From JAISGQ01 sp045604155 (GTDB lineage: Bacteria > Bacillota > Clostridia > Oscillospirales > Acutalibacteraceae): a stretch of 8,480 nt of DNA. The position numbers were made by a program, and so were the translations under genes. The stretch lies in the NCBI GenBank assembly GCA_045604155.1, contig JAZUNN010000027.1, positions 1-8,480 of the forward strand, given 5' to 3'. The notes below the pieces were generated by a model. It saw only the letters and a program-made list of their open reading frames with translations, did no database searches and was not told the origin of the DNA. Shown piece after piece: positions 4,290 through 8,480 of the stretch (positions are counted from its first letter, which is position 1; every line of letters starts with the position of its first letter).

Positions 4290-6596
4290 ATGGACTTCAA
4301 TTTGAAAGAGGTAGCAGGCAGAATCAAGGACCTGCGCGAAGCAAAGGGTTATTCTCAGGAAGAGCTTGCAAAGCTCACAGGCGTATCCCTTGAGGATTAC
4401 ATTATTCTCGAGCAGGGCGAAACAGACTTCAGCTTCACCTTTATTTACAAGTGCGCAAAGGCTTGCGATGTTGAGGTCGTAGATATAATTGAAGGTACCA
4501 GCACCACTCTTACTTCCTTTAACATCACCAGAAAAGGCGAAGGAATGAAGATAGTCAAGAAAAAGGGCTATGTATATAACAACCTCGCACCTAAATTCAA
4601 GGATAAGCTTGCAGAGCCCTTCCTTGTAAGATTCCCCTATCTTGAGGAAGAACAGAATGTTCCCATCAAGCTCAGCTCCCACAACGGTCAGGAGTTTGAC
4701 GTTATCGTAAAGGGCTCTCTGAAGGTTCAGGTGGGCAAGCACGTTGAGATCCTCAACGAAGGCGATTCCATCTTCTACAACAGCCAGATTCCCCACGGCA
4801 TGATCGCTGTAAGCGAGGGCGGCTGTGAGTTCCACGCAGTAGTTCTCAATCCTCAGGACGGTCAGGTCAGCGAAGAATACCCCGAGGGCCTTTATGTAGC
4901 ACCCAAGGCTCCCGTTGCAGAGAAGGAAGGAAAGGCATCTGTTGCAGATAAGTTCATCGAGTCCTTCTACGATGCAAACGGCGTATTCAACGGAATCCGT
5001 TTCATGAACGAGGATAAGTTCAACTTTGCATTTGACTGTGTTGACGAGATCGCAGCAAAGAGCCCCGATAAGCTTGCTATGATGTGGGTCGGCAACGATA
5101 AGTCCGAGCGCAGATTTACCTTCAGCGACATGAAGAAGTATTCCGCAAAGACTGCCAACTACTTTGAATCTCTCGGCATCAAGAGAGGCGACACCGTAAT
5201 GCTGGTGCTCAAGCGTCACTATCAGTTCTGGTTCTGTATGCTGGCACTTCATAAGATCGGCGCAATCGCAATCCCTGCAACAAATCAGCTGGTTGAGCAC
5301 GACTTTACCTACAGATACAAGGCTGCAAAGGTCAAGGCGATCGTCTGCACCGCTGACGGCGATGTTTCAGTTGAAGCTGAGAAGGCAGCAGCAGAATTCC
5401 CCGGCATGGTCAAGGTTCTCGTCGGCGGCGAGAAGGACGGCTGGCACGACTTCAACGTTGAAATGGAGCGATTCTCCACTCACTTCTACCGCAAGGACGA
5501 TTCACCCTGCGGCGACGACCCCATGCTCATGCTCTTTACCTCAGGCACCACAGGCTATCCCAGAATCGCAACCCATTCCTACAAGTACGCCCTCGGTCAC
5601 TATCCCACAGCAAGGCATTGGCACAACGTCAACCCCGACGGACTGCACTTTACCATCTCCGATACAGGCTGGGGCAAGGCACTCTGGGGCAAGCTCTACG
5701 GTCAGAGGCTCTGTGAGGCGGGAACCTTCACCTACGACTTTGACCGCTTCCATTCCGAGGATATTCTCCCCCTCTTCAAGAAGTACAATATCACCACCTT
5801 CTGTGCACCTCCCACCATGTACCGCTTCTTTATAAAGGAAGATCTTTCCAAGTACGATCTGTCCTCCATCGAATATGCAACAACAGCAGGTGAGGCACTG
5901 AACCCCGAAGTATTCAACCAGTTCAAGAAGGCAACGGGACTTACCATCATGGAGGGCTTCGGTCAGACCGAAACCACCCTTTCCATCGCAAACTTCGTCG
6001 GCTCGACTCCCAAGATCGGCTCTATGGGTAAGCCCAGCCCCCTCTATGACGTTGTTGTCCTCGATCCCGACGGAAACGAGTGCCATACAGGTGACGCAGG
6101 CGAGATCTGCATCCGCACCAAGGACGGCGCACCCTGCGGACTCTTTATCGGCTATTATCTTGACGAAGAAAAGACCAAGGACGTATGGCACGACGGATAT
6201 TACCATACAGGCGACCAGGCAACCATGGACGAGGACGGATATCTCTGGTACGTCGGACGTATCGACGACGTTATCAAGTCCTCGGGCTACCGCATCGGAC
6301 CCTTCGAGATCGAAAGTGTTATCATGGAGCTGCCTTATGTTCTTGAGTGTGCTATCACTCCCGTACCCGATGAGGTCCGTGGTCAGATAGTCAAGGCTAC
6401 TATCGTCCTTACCAAGGGCACTGTGGGCACCGATGAGCTCAAGAAGGAAATCCAGGAATACGTCAAGACCCATACCGCACCTTACAAGTACCCGAGAATC
6501 GTGGAATTTGTTGAGGAGCTTCCCAAGACCATCAGCGGTAAGGTAAGACGTGTTGAAATCCGCAAGAAGGACCTTGAAAAGGCAAACAATAACTGA
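4290..6596 (+). CDS. Fusion protein: XRE helix-turn-helix, cupin and medium-chain-type acyl-CoA synthetase
   Basis: This 768-residue protein should convert a carboxylic acid, ATP and CoA to acyl-CoA, AMP and PPi. Residues 9-66 are an XRE helix-turn-helix (core YSQEELAKLTGVS). Residues 115-188 are a cupin barrel, with HNGQEFDVIVKG (131-142) and GDSIFYNSQIPH (158-169). Residues about 235-765 are an ANL-superfamily adenylating enzyme of the medium-chain acyl-CoA synthetase group: P-loop TSGTTGYPR (417-425), ISDTGWGKALWG (456-467), GFGQTET (556-562), YHTGD (638-642), GRIDDVIKSSGYRI (656-669) and the catalytic lysine of PKTISGK (751). All core motifs are present, so the enzyme looks active. The P-loop motif has Arg where Lys is usual. 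The start at 4290 is supported by AAAGGAG 10 bases upstream; an in-frame ATG at 4227 falls inside the terminator's T-tract. Control by the T-box ties it to amino acid supply. The substrate (aryl, branched or short-chain acid) is not visible. Confidence 0.93.
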   Translation: MDFNLKEVAGRIKDLREAKGYSQEELAKLTGVSLEDYIILEQGETDFSFTFIYKCAKACDVEVVDIIEGTSTTLTSFNITRKGEGMKIVKKKGYVYNNLAPKFKDKLAEPFLVRFPYLEEEQNVPIKLSSHNGQEFDVIVKGSLKVQVGKHVEILNEGDSIFYNSQIPHGMIAVSEGGCEFHAVVLNPQDGQVSEEYPEGLYVAPKAPVAEKEGKASVADKFIESFYDANGVFNGIRFMNEDKFNFAFDCVDEIAAKSPDKLAMMWVGNDKSERRFTFSDMKKYSAKTANYFESLGIKRGDTVMLVLKRHYQFWFCMLALHKIGAIAIPATNQLVEHDFTYRYKAAKVKAIVCTADGDVSVEAEKAAAEFPGMVKVLVGGEKDGWHDFNVEMERFSTHFYRKDDSPCGDDPMLMLFTSGTTGYPRIATHSYKYALGHYPTARHWHNVNPDGLHFTISDTGWGKALWGKLYGQRLCEAGTFTYDFDRFHSEDILPLFKKYNITTFCAPPTMYRFFIKEDLSKYDLSSIEYATTAGEALNPEVFNQFKKATGLTIMEGFGQTETTLSIANFVGSTPKIGSMGKPSPLYDVVVLDPDGNECHTGDAGEICIRTKDGAPCGLFIGYYLDEEKTKDVWHDGYYHTGDQATMDEDGYLWYVGRIDDVIKSSGYRIGPFEIESVIMELPYVLECAITPVPDEVRGQIVKATIVLTKGTVGTDELKKEIQEYVKTHTAPYKYPRIVEFVEELPKTISGKVRRVEIRKKDLEKANNN

Positions 6597-6608
6597 TAAT
6601 TTTAAGGA

Positions 6609-6634
6609 GGCAGGGGGAATCCCCTGCCTTTTTG
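6609..6634 (+). terminator. Intrinsic terminator after the acyl-CoA synthetase gene
   Basis: GGCAGGGG at 6609-6616 pairs with CCCCTGCC at 6621-6628 around a GAAT loop, and TTTTTG follows. It begins 13 bases after the stop codon and ends 28 bases before the next start. The next gene therefore depends on read-through or on a weak promoter in this gap (TAATATACGATATGG at about 6638-6652 has a -10-like look, but no good -35 box). Confidence 0.85.
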
Positions 6635-6661
6635 TTTAATATACGATATGGAGGTGCTGTG

Positions 6662-8098
6662 ATGAAGAAAACCTATGTAACGAGTATGCCAAATCACATC
6701 GGTGCATTTTTAAAAGCCAGCAAATGCTTTTCAGCACTGGGTATAAATATAACCCGAGTCAGCTATAACAAAGCCGTTGACTCCCACACTCTGTTCATTG
6801 ACGCAGAAGGAACGGAGGAACAGCTTAAAAAGGCAGACGCCGAGCTTCAGAAGATCGGCTATCTGCAGAACAATGCAGACAGAACGAGCATAGTATTGCT
6901 GGAATTTTGCTTGAAGGACGTTCCGGGAAGCGTTACGGATATCCTGATGCTGATAAGCGAGTTCAATTTCAATATTTCATATATCAGCTCTCAGGAAAAC
7001 GGAACAGATTATCAGCTTTTCAAAATGGGCTTGTATGTTGACGAATCGGAAAGAATTTCGGAGTTTCTTTCAGAAGCGGAGAAGCTTTGCAGAGTGCGTG
7101 TCATTGACTACAACAGCTCCGAAAAGGTCTATGACAACAGCATTTTTTACAATACCTATGTAATGGGACTTTCCAAAATGATGGGGCTGACGGAAGAGGT
7201 CCGGCAGGAGCTTCTCGTCCACGTCAACCTCGCCATGCAGACCCTTGACGAACAGGGACTTTCACCCTACAGAACCTTTGACAGCATAAGCAAATTTGCG
7301 GAATTGCTTTCAAAATCCAAGGGCAGAAGCTTTTCACCCAGAATAAGTAATCACAAAATCACCGACAATACGGAAATCACCCTTATCGAGCCGCCCTGCG
7401 GCAGCAATATTGCAATAATAAAAAGCGGCGAAGAATATCTGTTTGTGGATACGGGCTATGCCTGCTACAGCGATGAGATGAAGAAGCTTCTAAAAAAGCT
7501 GATACCCGATTTTGACAATATAAGAAAAACTGTCCTTGTGACCCATGCCGATGTTGACCATTGCGGACTTCTGCCGATGTTTGATGAAATAATCGCAAGC
7601 AGAAAGACAGCACTGTGCCTTGAGCATGAGTACAGAGGCGAAAACGGCTACAGAGAGCAGAATCCACTGCACAGACCCTATATCAATATCTGCAAGACCC
7701 TTACTTCCTATGCCCCAACCGAGCCGCAGAAGATAACAGTGCCCTGGGAAGACAGGGAGAATCTGACCGAGCCTCTGACGCAGATCGGATTCTTTGATTT
7801 TGAGGAGCTTCATTTTGAGGTGTACGAGGGAAAGGGCGGACATCTGCCCGGGGAGATAGTGCTGATAGACTATGCCCATCACATTGCTTTTACGGGGGAT
7901 ATCTATATAAACACCCACGGACTGACCTCTGAACAGGCAGAGTACAATCAGTATGCACCTATCCTTATGACCTCGGTGGATACCGACCCGAAGCTGTGCG
8001 CTGAGGAGCGGAAGGCAGTGATGCAGAGGCTGGGCGTGGGAAACTGGCAGATATTCGGCGCTCACGGCTTCAAGAAGGATTATTCGGTAAGCGTGTAG
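6662..8098 (+). CDS. Two ACT-like domains fused to a metallo-beta-lactamase-fold domain
   Basis: The product has 478 residues. Residues 1-70 and 75-150 look like two ACT domains, the small fold that binds amino acids and regulates enzymes; the second has the typical LKDVPGSVTDILMLISEFNFNISY pattern, in which the DVPGS turn and following helix are diagnostic. A helical linker (about 160-220) follows. Residues 238-478 are a metallo-beta-lactamase fold: THADVDHCG (294-302) is the HxHxDH metal motif with Asp at the second His position, then GGHLPG (His394), FTGDIYIN (Asp413) and AHGF (His468). The metal set is thus nearly complete and the domain is probably catalytic, but the substrate is unknown. 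The start is at 6662, with GGAGG 7 bases upstream; a TTG start at 6632 would lie in the terminator's T-tract. The gene follows the acyl-CoA synthetase by 65 bases, so a related role is plausible: a thioesterase or other hydrolase tuned by an amino acid would fit. Confidence 0.85.
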   Translation: MKKTYVTSMPNHIGAFLKASKCFSALGINITRVSYNKAVDSHTLFIDAEGTEEQLKKADAELQKIGYLQNNADRTSIVLLEFCLKDVPGSVTDILMLISEFNFNISYISSQENGTDYQLFKMGLYVDESERISEFLSEAEKLCRVRVIDYNSSEKVYDNSIFYNTYVMGLSKMMGLTEEVRQELLVHVNLAMQTLDEQGLSPYRTFDSISKFAELLSKSKGRSFSPRISNHKITDNTEITLIEPPCGSNIAIIKSGEEYLFVDTGYACYSDEMKKLLKKLIPDFDNIRKTVLVTHADVDHCGLLPMFDEIIASRKTALCLEHEYRGENGYREQNPLHRPYINICKTLTSYAPTEPQKITVPWEDRENLTEPLTQIGFFDFEELHFEVYEGKGGHLPGEIVLIDYAHHIAFTGDIYINTHGLTSEQAEYNQYAPILMTSVDTDPKLCAEERKAVMQRLGVGNWQIFGAHGFKKDYSVSV

Positions 8099-8120
8099 GC
8101 AGAGAAAAATCTTTCTGCCT
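8097..8120 (+). terminator. Weak hairpin overlapping the stop codon of the ACT-MBL gene
   Basis: AGGCAGA at 8097-8103 pairs with TCTGCCT at 8114-8120. No T-tract follows, since the next promoter's TTGACA begins two bases later. It may slow or stop transcription but is not a convincing terminator. Confidence 0.35.
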
Positions 8121-8121
8121 A

Positions 8122-8150
8122 TTGACAGAAAGAAAAAACAGCATTATAAT
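8122..8150 (+). promoter_or_regulatory. Consensus sigma-A promoter of the second T-box transcript
   Basis: TTGACA at 8122-8127 and TATAAT at 8145-8150 are both perfect and exactly 17 bases apart. Confidence 0.9.
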
Positions 8151-8173
8151 ACATTCAAATTTAATACACCAAA

Positions 8174-8453
8174 CCGTTGAAGCGGAGATAACGGCAATGA
8201 TGCCTTTACAGAGAGCCTGCGATGCTGAGAGTCAGGTGAGAAACAAGTTGTCAAATGGACCGTGGAGGGTGCAGTCAAACGGATTTTTCCGGAGTATTCT
8301 GCAACGTGTGGGCATACGTCAGTTGCCGGGGATATGCAGGTATCCCGCAAAGAGCACGGGCAACCGTGAATCAGGGTGGCACCACGGACAGATAATCAAG
8401 TATCGTTCGACCCTGGCAGAAATTTTATTTCTGTCAGGGACTCTTTGTTTTTG
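8174..8453 (+). ncRNA. T-box riboswitch leader (second), specifier most likely UGG (Trp)
   Basis: The T-box AGGGTGGCACCACGG is at 8373-8387. Stem I is closed by CCGTTGA (8174-8180) with TCAAACGG (8275-8282, one bulge). Next come GCGG/CCGT (8182-8185 with 8260-8263), then an internal loop with AGATAAC on the 5' side and AAATGGA on the 3' side, then GGCAA/TTGTC (8193-8197 with 8248-8252). AGAGAG is at 8210-8215. In T-boxes the specifier is the triplet before a conserved purine at the lower end of this loop. That gives TGG (8256-8258) followed by A, so tRNA-Trp. ATG one base earlier would be the main rival reading. The downstream gene should be induced when Trp-tRNA is uncharged. Confidence 0.92.
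8410..8453 (+). terminator. Conditional terminator of the second T-box
   Basis: CCCTGGCAGAAA at 8411-8422 pairs with TTTCTGTCAGGG at 8428-8439 (one wobble) around a TTTTA loop, then CTCTTTGTTTTTG. The antiterminator can form between CAGGGT (8372-8377) and ACCCTG (8410-8415), which share the terminator's 5' strand. Confidence 0.88.
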
Positions 8454-8466
8454 GGAGGAAAATACA

Positions 8467-8480
8467 ATGAAAACAAAACC
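8467..8480 (+). CDS. Start of a gene under Trp T-box control (4 full codons visible)
   Basis: ATG at 8467 follows GGGAGG (8453-8458) by 8 bases and reads MKTK before the window ends. The T-box indicates a gene of tryptophan metabolism, uptake or tRNA charging, such as a Trp biosynthesis enzyme, a transporter, tryptophanyl-tRNA synthetase or an aryl-pyruvate oxidoreductase. The residues are too few to choose. Confidence 0.7.

Noticed and set aside
4120..4305. 61-codon open frame across the first T-box
   Set aside because: It overlaps the T-box and terminator and has no supporting ribosome binding site or family resemblance. It is not a convincing leader peptide.
4236..5300. 354-codon open frame on the minus strand
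   Set aside because: It lies fully opposite the HTH-cupin-ligase gene, whose domains and motifs are clear. The antisense frame is rich in Leu, Cys and Val, as expected from the complement of a coding strand, and has no ribosome binding site that I can see.
5541..6473. 310-codon open frame on the minus strand
   Set aside because: It is antisense to the catalytic half of the acyl-CoA synthetase, and no family features are seen in the translation.
7490..8065. 191-codon open frame on the minus strand
   Set aside because: It is a shadow of the ACT-MBL gene, which has the metal-binding motifs on the other strand.
8144..8350. 68-codon open frame on the minus strand
   Set aside because: It lies within the second promoter and T-box leader, whose RNA elements explain the sequence.
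1..8480. CRISPR array, tRNA or rRNA genes, prophage genes
   Set aside because: I found no regularly spaced repeats, no cloverleaf or rRNA-like sequence and no phage structural genes. The T-box motifs mimic tRNA-related signals but belong to leaders.

Overview
The window looks like chromosomal DNA from a Gram-positive anaerobe of the Clostridia, most likely a Ruminococcus-type gut or rumen bacterium (Oscillospiraceae). That placement is an inference. It rests on strong AGGAGG-type ribosome binding sites, near-perfect TTGACA-17-TATAAT promoters, two T-box leaders, a yybP-ykoY manganese riboswitch and moderate GC content.

Layout, left to right. Bases 1-60 hold the last 19 codons of an unidentified + strand gene. 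Bases 61-200 contain four short hairpins in a row, ending in a bidirectional terminator; this may be the end of a mobile element or a structured RNA. On the minus strand (1156-240) lies a PfkB/ribokinase-family sugar kinase whose frame breaks at an A6 run. A divergent intergenic region (1157-1326) carries one promoter for each side. On the plus strand come a small membrane protein (1327) whose frame also breaks at an A6 run, a membrane-anchored XRE regulator (2222-2974) with a strong terminator, and a manganese exporter mntP (3256-3846) behind its own promoter and Mn2+ riboswitch.

The right half is an amino-acid-responsive block. A consensus promoter and T-box leader (3916-4233) control a 768-residue fusion of XRE helix-turn-helix, cupin and medium-chain-type acyl-CoA synthetase (4290-6596). 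A terminator follows, then a protein with two ACT-like domains and a metallo-beta-lactamase-fold domain (6662-8098). A second consensus promoter and T-box, whose specifier reads best as UGG (Trp), precede a gene that starts at 8467 and runs off the window.

How the parts may work together: the two T-boxes make the right-hand genes respond to uncharged tRNA. A carboxylic-acid:CoA ligase with its own DNA-binding and cupin domains, beside an ACT-domain hydrolase-like protein and a Trp T-box gene, suggests activation of an aryl or branched-chain acid for amino acid synthesis or salvage. This is a hypothesis; no substrate can be read from the sequence.

The two frame breaks are of the same kind: each is repaired by a -1 shift at A_AAA_AAC or A_AAA_AAG. 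They could be missing bases in A7 runs (assembly error or true mutation), or slippage sites. The second one is an exact match to the dnaX-type slippery heptamer and opens into 81 convincing codons.
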